A DNA stretch of 64,000 nucleotides from Saccharopolyspora erythraea (GCF_018141105.1 NZ_CP054839.1:2108001-2172000), one strand, 5' to 3'. Positions 36,118-45,616 are shown, counted from the first letter of the stretch. Translations and numbers: made by a program. Notes: a model not told the origin generated them from the letters alone.

Positions 36118-38306
36118 GTGCCCGCCCCGGTCTTCTGCTCCGCCAGCTCGCGCTGGATGCGGCGCTCCTCACTGGTCGGGATGAGCCCGGAGGGCGCCCA
36201 CAGCTTCGACTCGACGTGGGGCGCCTCGGTGCTGGCCATCGGCTCGGTCGCCCGCAGCGCCTTGATCCACACCCGCACGGCGTCGACCAGCACGATGATG
36301 ATCAGCACCGCGAACAGGATGCTGAGCACGCCGTCCACCGTCGAGTTGAGCACCACCTTGTGCATCTCCTCGACCGTGTCGGCCGATCCCTTGCTGGTCT
36401 GGCCCGCGTCGATGGCGGCCTGGTAGGACGCCCGCTGCGCGAAGAAGCCGATCTTGGGGTCGTCGGAGAAGACCTTCTGCCAGCTCGCCGTCAGCGTCAC
36501 GATCGCGTCCCACGCCAGCGGCACGATGGTGACCCACGCGTACTTGGCCCGCCCGGACTTGATCAGGATCGTGGTGGCCACCGCCAGTGCGACCGCCGCC
36601 AGCAGCTGGTTGGCGATGCCGAACAGCGGGAAGAGCTGGTTGATGCCGCCCAGCGGGTCGTTGACGCCTGCCCACAGGAAGTAGCCCCAACCGCCGACGA
36701 TCAGCGCGCTGGAGATCCAGATGCCGGGCTTCCAGCTCACGTCGCCGAAGCGCTTCCAGACGTTGCCGACGGTGTCCTGGAGCATGAACCGCCCGACCCG
36801 GGTACCGGCGTCGACCGTGGTCAGGATGAACAGCGCCTCGAACATGACCGCGAAGTGGTACCAGAACGCCTTCATCGCGTCCCCGCCCATGACCTGCGAG
36901 AACACCTCCGACAGGCCGAAGGCCAGGGTGGGGGCGCCGCCGGTGCGGCCCACCAGGCTCTCCTCGCCCACGGCCGCTGCCGCCGCCGCGAGCTGCTCGG
37001 GGGTGACCTGGAAGCCGATCCCGGCCACCGCCTGCGAGGCCGACTGCAGGGTGTCGCCGAGCGTGGTCGCCGGCATGTTCATCGCGAAGTAGATACCCGG
37101 GTCGATGATGCAGGCCGCGGCCAGCGCCATGATCGCCACGAACGACTCGGTGAGCATCCCGCCGTAGCCGATGACCCGGACCTGCGACTCCTTCTCCAGC
37201 ATCTTGGGCGTGGTCCCGGAGGAGACCAGCGCGTGGAAGCCGGAGAGCGCACCGCAGGCGATCGTGATGAACACGAACGGGAACAGCGCGCCGGAGAACA
37301 CCGGGCCCTGGGCGTTGAGCGCGAAGTCGGTGACCGCCTCGGTCTTCATCATCGGCCAGGCGATGAGGATCGACGCCGCCAGCATCACCACGACGCCGAC
37401 CTTCATGAAGGTGCTGAGGTAGTCGCGCGGGGCCAGCAGCATCCACACCGGCAGCACCGAGGCGACGAAGCCGTAGATGATCAGCGCGAAGGTGAGCTGG
37501 TTGCCGGTCAGGGTGAACGCCTCGGCCAGGCCGGACTCGGCCACCCAGCCGCCGCCGACGATGCTCAGCAGCAGCAGGGCCACGCCGATGACCGAGGTCT
37601 CGACGATCCGCCCGGGCCGCAGGTAGCGCAGGTAGAAGCCCATGAACAGCGCGATCGGGATCGTCATGCCGATGGAGAAGGTGCCCCACGGCGAGCCCTT
37701 CAGCGCGCCCACGACCACCAGCGCCAGCACCGCCAGCAGGATGATCATGATGGCCAGGACCGCGATCAGGGCCGCGATGCCGCCGACCGGGCCGATCTCC
37801 TCCCGCGCCATCTGGCCGAGGCTGCGGCCGTTGCGGCGGGTGGAGAAGAACAGCACCACCATGTCCTGCACCGCGCCGGCGAAGATGACGCCGAGGATGA
37901 TCCAGACCGTGCCCGGCAGGTAGCCCATCTGGGCCGCCAGCACCGGACCGACCAGCGGGCCGGCTCCCGCGATGGCGGCGAAGTGGTGGCCGAAGAGCAC
38001 CCGGCGGTCGGTCGGGTGGAAGTCGATGCCGTTGTTCATGCGCTCGGCCGGCGTGGCCCGGGTGTCGTCCACCCGCAGCACGCGGTAGGAGATGAACCGC
38101 GCGTAGAAGCGGTAGCCGATCGCGTAGGAGGCCAGCGCGGCGAACACCAGCCAGGCCGCCGAGATCTCCTCACCCCGGACGAGGGCGATGATGCCCCAGG
38201 CGATCGCACCGACGATCGCCACGAGCGCCCAGATCGCAACCTGCTTGGGACTCATATTCCGTTTGGGCGCCGAGGTGCCGCTCGGCGTTGTCGTCGTGCT
38301 CGCCAC
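36114..38306 (-). CDS. cstA: Carbon starvation protein CstA family transporter
   Basis: About 730 residues with around 16 membrane helices. GHHFAAIAGAGPLVGPVLAAQ is the signature CstA motif, and the conserved SSGTTPKML is present. Known members take up pyruvate or peptides during carbon limitation. GTG 38306 is chosen because GGAGA lies upstream; an internal ATG at 38255 (MSPKQV) would remove a short polar leader. The C-terminus is coupled to ybdD. Confidence 0.92.
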   Translation of the reverse strand: MASTTTTPSGTSAPKRNMSPKQVAIWALVAIVGAIAWGIIALVRGEEISAAWLVFAALASYAIGYRFYARFISYRVLRVDDTRATPAERMNNGIDFHPTDRRVLFGHHFAAIAGAGPLVGPVLAAQMGYLPGTVWIILGVIFAGAVQDMVVLFFSTRRNGRSLGQMAREEIGPVGGIAALIAVLAIMIILLAVLALVVVGALKGSPWGTFSIGMTIPIALFMGFYLRYLRPGRIVETSVIGVALLLLSIVGGGWVAESGLAEAFTLTGNQLTFALIIYGFVASVLPVWMLLAPRDYLSTFMKVGVVVMLAASILIAWPMMKTEAVTDFALNAQGPVFSGALFPFVFITIACGALSGFHALVSSGTTPKMLEKESQVRVIGYGGMLTESFVAIMALAAACIIDPGIYFAMNMPATTLGDTLQSASQAVAGIGFQVTPEQLAAAAAAVGEESLVGRTGGAPTLAFGLSEVFSQVMGGDAMKAFWYHFAVMFEALFILTTVDAGTRVGRFMLQDTVGNVWKRFGDVSWKPGIWISSALIVGGWGYFLWAGVNDPLGGINQLFPLFGIANQLLAAVALAVATTILIKSGRAKYAWVTIVPLAWDAIVTLTASWQKVFSDDPKIGFFAQRASYQAAIDAGQTSKGSADTVEEMHKVVLNSTVDGVLSILFAVLIIIVLVDAVRVWIKALRATEPMASTEAPHVESKLWAPSGLIPTSEERRIQRELAEQKTGAGT

Positions 38307-38641
38307 CGTCTGCGGTCTCCGTTCTCGCGTGGGGCCGTGCGTGTGAGCGCGGCAGTTTCCGAGGATCTTCCGGGATGCCCCGTTGTGTCCAGAGCGCGGC
38401 GGCGAAGTAACCAGGATGTAAGCAGCGGTCGATGGCCCCCGGCGTGTCCGGATTCCGCCGTACCCGACGATCTTGGTCGACGGCGGCGGTAAGCTTCGCC
38501 GCCGTGGCCACCCGCCGCAGCGGCGGCGACGAAAATCCGATCCGGCCACAACCGCGGAGGGGGTCTCGGGCGTCGTGCAGGGATGTGACGGTTTCGATCG
38601 CATTGCCCGCGACCGCCTGGACGGACGGCGGGCTGGCCGCG
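38307..38641. other. Divergent promoter region of cstA and the sigma factor gene
   Basis: 335 bases without a convincing gene. It must hold promoters for both directions. I cannot identify a CRP-like or sigma-specific site with certainty. Confidence 0.4.
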
Positions 38642-39133
38642 ATGGATGATCTGACGGCCAGGCTGACCGAGCTATACCAGGAGAACTACCGGCAGCTGCT
38701 GCGCATCGCGGTGCTGCTGGTCGACGACCGCGCCTCGGCCGAGGACATCGTCCAGGACGCCTTCGTGCGGGTCTTCGACTCCCGCAGCCGGCTTCGGGAC
38801 CCGGACAAGGCGCTGGCGTTCCTGCGCCAGGCGGTGCTCAACCGGGCCCGGTCGATCCTGCGCCGCCGGATGGTGGCCAAGAAGTACCAGCCGAGGCTTG
38901 CCACCAGCGACTCGCACCCCGACGACACCGGCAGGGGCGTGGACCGCGCGGTGCTGGCGGCCGCGCTGACCCGCCTGCCGCGCAGGCAGCGCGAGGCGGT
39001 GGTGCTGCGCTACTACGCCGACCTCAGCGAGGCGCGTACCGCGGAGCTGATGGGGTGCAGCCAGGGCGCGGTGAAGTCGTACTGCTCGCGCGGCGTCGCG
39101 CGGCTTTCGGAACTGCTTCGGGAGCGGGTGTGA
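38642..39133 (+). CDS. SigE-family ECF RNA polymerase sigma factor
   Basis: 163 residues. Sigma2 (LYQENYRQLLRIAVLLVDDRASAEDIVQDAFVRVF) and sigma4 (LPRRQREAVVLRYYADLSEARTAELMGCSQGAVKSYCSRG) are typical of the actinobacterial SigE-like (SCO-type ECF) group. ATG 38642 is taken, with GTG 38587 possible. The stop overlaps the start of a membrane protein, the usual sigma/anti-sigma arrangement. Confidence 0.9.
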   Translation: MDDLTARLTELYQENYRQLLRIAVLLVDDRASAEDIVQDAFVRVFDSRSRLRDPDKALAFLRQAVLNRARSILRRRMVAKKYQPRLATSDSHPDDTGRGVDRAVLAAALTRLPRRQREAVVLRYYADLSEARTAELMGCSQGAVKSYCSRGVARLSELLRERV

Positions 39134-40158
39134 CACCTCCAGACGACACGCGCGAAGAGGCACTGCTGCGGGCGCAGCTGCACCGGCTCGTCGACGACGT
39201 CGAGCCCCGCGGCGACGCGCTGCCGAAGCTGCTCGCGGCGGCACGCCGCAGGCGCTCACCGCGGCGCCCGCTGTTCCTGGCCGCCGGTGCGGCGGTCGCG
39301 GCGACGGCGGTGTTCCTGGTGGCCCTGCTGTCGCTGCCGAGCAACCGGACCGAGCCCGCGAGCGTGCAGCCCAACAGCTACCTCGCGGTGCCGGGGCGGG
39401 GCGTGATCGCGGCCTTCGACGTGGTCTCCGGACGCCAGGTGCGCGAGGTCGCCACCATCGACGGGGAACCAGCCGAGGCGCTGGCCACCGACCGGGAGCG
39501 CATCTACGCCATCGTGGCCACCGGCCCGCACCGGCGGATCGTCGAGATCTCCGCCGACGGCGGTCAGCGGGTGGTCACCGAAGCCCTCTTGCACTCTCCC
39601 GTGCTGGCCGCGGGCGGCGGGCACGTGGCCTACCTCGACGGTCCGGCCGTGGTCGTGCGCGGTGGCGCCGAGCGGCGGCTGCCCCTCCCCCGTGGGGAGC
39701 GGGTGCTCGACCTGGCCCTGGCCTCGGACGGCAGGCTCGCGGTGCTGACCACGCGGGAGGGCTCGCAGGCGGGCCTCATCCGCATCGTCGCGCCGGACGC
39801 GGTCTCGCTGACCGAGCAGCCGGGCATAGCGGCGGCGGGGGCCTGCGGTCCGCTCGCGATCGCCTGGTCCGGTCAGGAGCTGGCGGCGCTGCGGCCCACC
39901 GACTGCGGCAGCGGGCGGGCACGCGTGACCACCCTGGACAGCCGGAGCGGGGAGCAGATCGGGGCCGGGGCCCCGTTCGACACTGGTCCTTTCGACGGCG
40001 AAGACGTGCAGTTGTCTGTGGACCGGCTCGGTCGGTTCCTGATCTCGGTCGCGGGCCAGCGGCAGTGGCTGGTCGACGGGTCCGACGTGCGCGCGCTGCC
40101 ACCCGCGTGCGCGCCCGCCGGGCAGTGCGCGGTCGTGCCTGCGACCTTCTGGGGCTGA
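39130..40158 (+). CDS. Membrane-anchored protein coupled to the sigma factor, possible regulator
   Basis: 342 residues. A cytoplasmic N-terminus of about 50 residues, one membrane helix (LFLAAGAAVAATAVFLVALL), then an extracytoplasmic part with repeated beta-hairpin units such as GRGVIAAFDVVSGRQVREV and TLDSRSGEQIGAG, suggesting a beta-propeller. The topology and the 4-base overlap with the sigma gene match anti-sigma factors, but no zinc-binding ASD motif (HxxxCxxC) is visible, so the role is inference. Confidence 0.72.
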   Translation: MTPPDDTREEALLRAQLHRLVDDVEPRGDALPKLLAAARRRRSPRRPLFLAAGAAVAATAVFLVALLSLPSNRTEPASVQPNSYLAVPGRGVIAAFDVVSGRQVREVATIDGEPAEALATDRERIYAIVATGPHRRIVEISADGGQRVVTEALLHSPVLAAGGGHVAYLDGPAVVVRGGAERRLPLPRGERVLDLALASDGRLAVLTTREGSQAGLIRIVAPDAVSLTEQPGIAAAGACGPLAIAWSGQELAALRPTDCGSGRARVTTLDSRSGEQIGAGAPFDTGPFDGEDVQLSVDRLGRFLISVAGQRQWLVDGSDVRALPPACAPAGQCAVVPATFWG

Positions 40159-40295
40159 ACCGCGCGCCGGACGCGCCACCCGTACCCGCGGACCGGATGT
40201 CACACGTACGGACACGCCCCTGATCCGCGCAATGCCGGTCCGGCCCTCCTGCTGAACCGCATCATCGCAACAGGCGACCAGGACCGAGGTGAGAT

Positions 40296-41009
40296 GTGGA
40301 CTCGCATCGACAGGAGCTCGTCCGGCTGTTGCGAACCGCGCTCGACCGCCCGAGGTGGCAGGCAGCCGCGGCGTTCGCGGTGTCGGTCTGGACGCTGCTG
40401 TGGATCGGCGGTCAGTTCACCGGTCACGCGCCGACGGCGCTCGGAGTGCTCGACTGGCTCGCCGCGTTGCTGGGCCTCGACGGTTCGGCCTGGACCGGCA
40501 GGCTCGGCGCCGCATGGGCGCAGGCGGGACCGTGGCTCGCGGTGGCAGGCGGGCTGCTCTGGGCGGCCACCGGCGAGCGCGGGCAGGCCACCGCGCTGCT
40601 CGGCTGGGTCTTGGTCATGCTCGCCGCCGAGGGCACCGGCTACCGGCCGGCCGTCCTGACCGCCGTCACCGCGATGGTCGCGCTCGTGGCCGCGCTCTGG
40701 CTGGCGGCGCTGACCGGCGGCCGCTTCGTCGACCGGTACTCCAAGCTGCTGCCCGGCGACGTGCTGCGGGCGGGCGTCACGGCGGCGTCGCTGACCGTCG
40801 TCGTGCCGCTGTTCGCGCCGCTGGCCGTGCTCAGCCGGATAGGCAGCAACTACCTGACGCGGGCGCCCCGGCTGCTGCCGCCGGAGAGCGGGGTCGGCGG
40901 ACGAGGGGGCTGGTCGGTGGTACCCGGTGAGACGGCACCCGTCGAGCCCGGCTGCCAGTGCGCAACCGGCGAGTCCGCGCGGCAGGACGGCCCGCCGGTC
41001 GGCCTCTGA
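40296..41009 (+). CDS. Polytopic membrane protein, unidentified
   Basis: 237 residues with five or six hydrophobic helices (WQAAAAFAVSVWTLLWIGG; LGVLDWLAALLGL; GPWLAVAGGLLWAA; ALLGWVLVMLAAEG; VAALWLAALTGG; LTVVVPLFAPLAVL) and a polar C-terminal tail containing CQC. GTG start with GAGGTGA upstream. No family recognised. Ends 8 bases from the convergent gene. Confidence 0.65.
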   Translation: MDSHRQELVRLLRTALDRPRWQAAAAFAVSVWTLLWIGGQFTGHAPTALGVLDWLAALLGLDGSAWTGRLGAAWAQAGPWLAVAGGLLWAATGERGQATALLGWVLVMLAAEGTGYRPAVLTAVTAMVALVAALWLAALTGGRFVDRYSKLLPGDVLRAGVTAASLTVVVPLFAPLAVLSRIGSNYLTRAPRLLPPESGVGGRGGWSVVPGETAPVEPGCQCATGESARQDGPPVGL

Positions 41010-41017
41010 ACCACGTC

Positions 41018-42289
41018 CTAGGCACGCAGCCGGAGCCCGCGTTCGGCGAGCGAGCGCAACGCCACGTCGTCGGGATCGCTGTACCCGCGGGACCAGACGG
41101 CCTGCACGATCCGCACCTGCTTGCCGGTCTGCTCGACCGCCTGCGCCGCGCTGTCGAAGCCGTCCGGCGCGCCTGGCCACCGCTGCCCGGCGGCGACCAG
41201 GTCGGTCACCCCACCGGTTCCCGCGGTGTTGAGCAGGTTCCGCAGCTCGGTCGCGCCGCCCTCGTCCGGCAGCTCGACGATCGCCACGGCGACCGCCGCG
41301 CCGCGCTGCGAGACCTCGGCGTCGAAGACGAGACGGGTCAGCGCGGTGCACGGCCGGGTCTGCAACCACGCCTGCACATCGCCGTAAGAGGCGCGGCCGC
41401 AGTCGGTCTCCCGCCGCACCGCCCGCTCGGTGAAGGAGACCCCGTCGACGCGCTGGGACGCTGCCTCCTCCTGCTGGGCGTCCGGCCCGTCGGAGCCGCC
41501 GCCGAGCAGCAGTGCCAGGACCACGCCAAGGACGACCACGACGCCCGCTGCCAGTGCGATCAGCTTGTGGCGCGGAACGATCGCGCGGGCGGCGGCCGGA
41601 GGCTTCGGCGCGGGAGCCGGTGCCGGCTCACCGCCGACCTTCGGGATCAGCATGGTGTCGATGACGGCCAGATCCGGTGCGACGTCGTCGGAAAAGCCTT
41701 CCGCCGCCAGCTCGGCGACCCCGAGCGCGCCCGGCTCCTCGCCGAGGACCGCCAGCAGCTGCCGCGCCTTCTCCACCGAGCAGTCGCGTTCGTAGGTCGC
41801 CAGCTCGCGGGCCGCCGCGAGCATCGAGGTGGTCGTCGGGTGCAGGACCCGGAGACCGCGGTGCAGGTCGCTGGTCGGCTGCGTGACCTGCTCGACGTAG
41901 GGCCCGACCGCGACGATCGTGGTCACCGGCAGCGGTTCGGCGCCGCGGGTCTGCAGGCTGCGCGCCAGCGCCGAGGCCGACTCCAGCGCCTCCAGCGCCG
42001 GGTTCACCGCGCCCTCGGTGCGCACCATCGGCCAGCCGTCGACCGACCACGGCGTCTGTATCGGAGCCTCGAGCTTCAGCACGGGATCGGGCAGGTCCAC
42101 GCCCACCACGACGATGACGCCGCGCGGCAGGACGACCACCGCGTCCAGCTTTCGCGGGCTGCCCGGCGGTCGGCAGCCGAACACCGCCACACCACCGGAA
42201 ACCCCGGTACCCTCGCCCCAGGCGGCCAGCGCCGCCCGGATGTCGGCGCCGACCTCGGTCAGCTCGGGACCGAGCCGCACCAACCGCAT
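41018..42289 (-). CDS. Membrane protein with NERD-like N-terminus, unidentified
   Basis: 423 residues. N-terminal soluble domain (about 1-215), with KLDAVVVLPRGVIVVVGVDLPDP resembling the core of nuclease-related (NERD) domains, but no clear catalytic set. One membrane helix (LIALAAGVVVVLGVVLALLL) follows a Pro/Ala-rich linker, then an extracytoplasmic domain with a Cys pair (TDCGRAS..., TRPCTALT). ATG 42289 is preferred because GGAGG stands 7 bases upstream. Confidence 0.68.
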   Translation of the reverse strand: MRLVRLGPELTEVGADIRAALAAWGEGTGVSGGVAVFGCRPPGSPRKLDAVVVLPRGVIVVVGVDLPDPVLKLEAPIQTPWSVDGWPMVRTEGAVNPALEALESASALARSLQTRGAEPLPVTTIVAVGPYVEQVTQPTSDLHRGLRVLHPTTTSMLAAARELATYERDCSVEKARQLLAVLGEEPGALGVAELAAEGFSDDVAPDLAVIDTMLIPKVGGEPAPAPAPKPPAAARAIVPRHKLIALAAGVVVVLGVVLALLLGGGSDGPDAQQEEAASQRVDGVSFTERAVRRETDCGRASYGDVQAWLQTRPCTALTRLVFDAEVSQRGAAVAVAIVELPDEGGATELRNLLNTAGTGGVTDLVAAGQRWPGAPDGFDSAAQAVEQTGKQVRIVQAVWSRGYSDPDDVALRSLAERGLRLRA

Positions 42290-42689
42290 TACGACCTCCT
42301 CCGCCCGCACCCGTCGCGGAGCGCCCGCCGATCCGGGCTCCTCCGGGCAAGAGAACGGTAGCGGGGATGCGCGAGCGGCGCCCCACTGTTGCTCCGTTCG
42401 TCCTTTCGAGTGTTATCCGCCACTCGTTCGTCAGCGTCCCGCTGCTGCATTCGTGGGACCTCGACGCCGGTCCGGCAAGGCCGGGATCAGCGGATATCGA
42501 CATCCGGGCGTCGCGGCGGCATGTCCGGCCCGGTTCGGATTCCCACGTGGCGAGAGCCCGTCGATTCGTTGCGCTCTTGTGGCGGACCTCAACACCCGCC
42601 GTGCAGAATGACGCCGCGAGCTGGTGATCGCTTCGTCACCGACGAGGTCGTAGGGGAAGACGTCCCTCGTCGAACAGCGGAGGTCAGCA
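42290..42689. other. Intergenic region between divergent genes
   Basis: 400 bases with only short frames lacking ribosome sites. It is less GC-rich than the flanking genes in 42380-42600 and probably contains the promoters of both neighbours. GGAGG at 42679-42684 serves the following gene. Confidence 0.4.
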
Positions 42690-43205
42690 GTGAGCGCCCG
42701 TGGCCCAACATGCGGTCTGACAAACGGTGTTGTCTACGTCCACTCGTCGCCGTCCGCGGTATGTCCGCACGTCGAGTGGGCCATTTCCGGCGCGCTGGGA
42801 GTCCGGACGGAACTCCGCTGGACAGCGCAGCCGGCAGCGCCCGGTCAGTTGCGCGCGGAATGCAACTGGTCGGGTGAGCCGGGGACCGGCTCCACCCTGG
42901 TCACCGCGCTGCGCGCGTGGCCGATGCTGCGGTTCGAGGTGACCGAGGACCCCAGCCCGGGTATCGACGGCCAGCGGTTCTGCCACGTGCCGGGACTCGG
43001 CCTGTGGCGCGCCTGCACCGGCGCGAACGGCGACATCATGGTCAGCGAGGACCAGTTGCGCACGCTCGCGGCCAACAGCAGGGGGCACGAGTCGTTCAGC
43101 CACCGCGTGGAACAGCTCCTCGGCGCGGCGTGGGACGACGCGTTGGAACCGTTCCGGCGAGCCGGCGACGGCGCACCGGTGACCTGGCTGCACCGCGTCG
43201 GCTGA
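42690..43205 (+). CDS. DUF3145 family protein
   Basis: 171 residues, actinobacteria-specific. NGVVYVHSSPSAVCPHVEWA at the N-terminus, then a beta-rich body with FEVTEDPSPGIDGQRFCHVPGLG. Often found near fatty-acid genes, as here. No enzyme motif. GTG 42690 follows GGAGGTCAGCA. The last codons and the stop lie in an 18-bp tandem repeat. Confidence 0.8.
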   Translation: MSARGPTCGLTNGVVYVHSSPSAVCPHVEWAISGALGVRTELRWTAQPAAPGQLRAECNWSGEPGTGSTLVTALRAWPMLRFEVTEDPSPGIDGQRFCHVPGLGLWRACTGANGDIMVSEDQLRTLAANSRGHESFSHRVEQLLGAAWDDALEPFRRAGDGAPVTWLHRVG

Positions 43206-43266
43206 CCGGTCGGGGTCGGTTGACCAGTGCGGGTCGGCTGAGCCACGGGGGCCGGCTGAGCAGCGG
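43195..43266 (+). repeat. Four imperfect 18-bp tandem repeats
   Basis: Units at 43195-43212, 43213-43230, 43231-43248 and 43249-43266 share the core GTCGGCTGA or close variants. The repeat spans the end of the DUF3145 gene. Repeats are contiguous, without spacers, so not CRISPR. Confidence 0.7.
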
Positions 43267-43337
43267 GGCGAGGCGGTATTCGCCGAAATCGCCCCGAAGC
43301 TCACAACCGCGTGCGGGTGCTGTGGGAAGCTCGACGG

Positions 43338-43925
43338 GTGTCGTCTTCGTTCGATCCCGGCCGTTCGTGGCTGAGGTGGGGTGTCCCGGTCGCTGTCGCC
43401 GTCGTGCTGCTCGCTGGTGCCGCGGGGTGGGCGGCTCGCGCCGTCTACGGCAGCGGCGGCGGCTCGGCCCCGGCGGCCGGTCCGGCCGGGCAGCCTGCGC
43501 CGACCAAACGTACCGGTCCGGTGTCGGTGGCGTTCAGCGCGGACGCGGCGGCACACCCCGACCAGGCCACGGTCCGCTGGCTGCTCGAAACCCACTTCAA
43601 TGCCATCAACTTCAAGCAGTACGAGGCGTGGAAGGCCACCGTGGTCCCCGCCCGGCAGCAGGAGAAGCCGAAGCTGCGGTGGGAGCGGGAGTACGCCACC
43701 ACCGACGACGGCGACGTCCGGGTGCACCGCATCGAGCCGGGTCCCGACGAGTCGTTGCGCGTGATGCTCACTTTCACCAGCAACCAGGACCCCGACGACG
43801 CGCCGCCGGACGCGCGCTCGGACTGTCTCAAGTGGACCGTGGTATACCCGCTGGTGCCGGAGTCGCGCGGGCTGCGGCTGGACACCGCCCGGTTGCCGGG
43901 CAGCGCGCAGTACCGGCCCTGCTGA
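43338..43925 (+). CDS. Single-pass membrane protein with extracytoplasmic domain
   Basis: 195 residues. One N-terminal membrane helix (WGVPVAVAVVLLAGAAGWAA), a Gly/Pro/Ala linker, then an extracytoplasmic domain resembling Mce-associated or SnoaL-like helical/beta folds (TVRWLLETHFNAINFKQYEAW ... DCLKWTVVYPLV). GTG 43338 chosen; GTG 43311 is possible. Unidentified otherwise. Confidence 0.68.
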   Translation: MSSSFDPGRSWLRWGVPVAVAVVLLAGAAGWAARAVYGSGGGSAPAAGPAGQPAPTKRTGPVSVAFSADAAAHPDQATVRWLLETHFNAINFKQYEAWKATVVPARQQEKPKLRWEREYATTDDGDVRVHRIEPGPDESLRVMLTFTSNQDPDDAPPDARSDCLKWTVVYPLVPESRGLRLDTARLPGSAQYRPC

Positions 43926-44317
43926 GAGGTGCATCGGGCGGCCGACGTCGGCGCGTCGAGCCCGAGCGAGTCGCACATCGCGGTGTAGCGCTGCGGGTCG
44001 GGCTGCCGGATCGGTTCGAACACCGATGACAGCACCGTGAGCGCCTCCGGCCTGGGCGCGACCTTGCAGCCCGGTTGCCCGTGCGGTGCCGGTGGGCCCT
44101 TGCCGCGCAGGCGTGGACTTGCCGCTGCTGCGGCACGCGAGGTTCACCTCGGCGAACGCCGATAACGCCGGATCAGGCCGCGAGCCCTGGAAGCCGCGGA
44201 AGCCCTGGATCCGCACCAGGCGTTCGATCACGTGTGCACCGCTCCCAGTCAACGATCATCGGCCGCCACCATTCCTACCAAGTTGATCTTGGTGGAGCCA
44301 GGGAGTTCCGCTCACGA
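43926..44317. other. Non-coding or decayed stretch
   Basis: Minus-strand frames here contain peptide-like stretches (for example VFEPIRQPDPQRYTAMCDSL near 44000) but are broken among three frames and lack a start with ribosome site. This may be a decayed gene. No family recognised. Confidence 0.3.
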
Positions 44318-44351
44318 CGAACGGGCCACCCCCGAGGGAGTGGCCCGTTCG
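44318..44351 (-). terminator. Terminator of the FAS-II operon
   Basis: 12-bp inverted repeat (44318-44329 / 44340-44351) with a 10-base loop, located 20 bases past the fabF stop on the minus strand. Confidence 0.65.
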
Positions 44352-44371
44352 CCGGAAACGCCTGGAGCCGG

Positions 44372-45616
44372 TCAGCTCCGCGCGAAGGCGAGCGCGACGT
44401 TGTGCCCGCCGAAGCCGAAGGCGTCGTTGACCGCCGCGGTCTGCTCGACGTGCCGCGGCTTGTCGGCGACGACGTCGAGCTCGATCTTGGGGTCGACGCT
44501 CTCGAGGTTGCGGGTCGCCGGGATGACGCCGTCGCGCAGCGACAGCACCGTCACGATGCTCTCCACCGCGCCGGCACCGCCGACCAGGTGGCCGAGCGCC
44601 CCCTTGGGCGCGGTCAGCACCGCGTCCGGACCCAGCGCCTTGCGTACCGAGTTGGCCTCGCCGAGATCGCCGACCACCGTGGAGGTGGCGTGCGCGTTGA
44701 CGTGGCCGATGTCCGACGCCGACAGCTCACCGCTGCGCAGCGCCTTCTGGATGGCGGTGGTCTGCCCGATGCCGTCCGGGTGGCTTCCGGTGATGTGGTA
44801 GGCGTCGGAGGTGATGCCGATGCCTGCCAGGCGCCCGTAGACGCGCGCACCGCGGGCCCTGGCGTGCTCGGCGCTCTCCAGCACCATCACACCGGCGCCC
44901 TCGCCCATGACGAAGCCGTCGCGGTCGACGTCGAAGGGCCGCGAGGCCGCCTCGGGGTCGTCGTTGCGCGTGCTCAGCGTCCTGGCCTGGGCGAAACCGG
45001 CGATCGTGATCGGGTGGATGCACGCCTCGGCGCCACCGGCCACCACCACGTCGGCCTGCCCGGAGCGGATCATCTCCCAGCCCTTGGCCAGGCCCTCGGC
45101 GCCGGAGGCGCACGCCGAGGCGGGGGAGTGCACACCGGCGCGGGCCCGCAGGTCGAGGCTGACGTAGGCGGCGGGGCCGTTGGGCATCAGCATCGGCACG
45201 GTCAGCGGCGAGACCTTGCGCAGGCCGTGCTCCTCCAGGAGGTCGTCCTGCTGCAGCAGCGTCACCGGCCCGCCGATGCCGGTGCCGATGGCGATGCCGA
45301 GCCGGTCGGGGTCGACCGACTCCGAGTCCTCGGTGGGCAGCTCGTAGCCCGCGTCCGCCCACGCCTCGCGGGCCGCGATGACCGCGATCTGCTCGCAGCG
45401 GTCCATCCGCCGCAGCTGCACCCGCGGCAGGACCTCGGACGGCTCCACCGCCAGCGGCGCGCCGATCTTGGCGGGCAGCTCGAAGCGGTCGATCCAGTCC
45501 GCCTCCAGCCTGCGCACGCCGCTGCGTCCGTTGATCACACCGTCCCAGGTGGACGCGACGTCACCGCCAAGCGGTGTCGTCGCGCCCATCCCGGTGATCA
45601 CGACATCGGTCGTCAT
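44372..45616 (-). CDS. fabF: 3-oxoacyl-[ACP] synthase II (FabF)
   Basis: Elongating ketosynthase of type II fatty-acid synthesis. 414 residues. The catalytic triad Cys169 (SPASACASGAEG), His309 (VNAHATST) and His343 (KGALGHLVGGAG) is complete. Last gene of fabD-fabH-acpP-fabF. The ATG overlaps the acpP stop. Mycobacteria have two KAS genes here (kasA, kasB); this operon has one. Confidence 0.96.
   Translation of the reverse strand: MTTDVVITGMGATTPLGGDVASTWDGVINGRSGVRRLEADWIDRFELPAKIGAPLAVEPSEVLPRVQLRRMDRCEQIAVIAAREAWADAGYELPTEDSESVDPDRLGIAIGTGIGGPVTLLQQDDLLEEHGLRKVSPLTVPMLMPNGPAAYVSLDLRARAGVHSPASACASGAEGLAKGWEMIRSGQADVVVAGGAEACIHPITIAGFAQARTLSTRNDDPEAASRPFDVDRDGFVMGEGAGVMVLESAEHARARGARVYGRLAGIGITSDAYHITGSHPDGIGQTTAIQKALRSGELSASDIGHVNAHATSTVVGDLGEANSVRKALGPDAVLTAPKGALGHLVGGAGAVESIVTVLSLRDGVIPATRNLESVDPKIELDVVADKPRHVEQTAAVNDAFGFGGHNVALAFARS

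Noticed and set aside
43195-43266. CRISPR array
   Set aside because: The four repeats are contiguous with no unique spacers, and there are no cas genes in the window.
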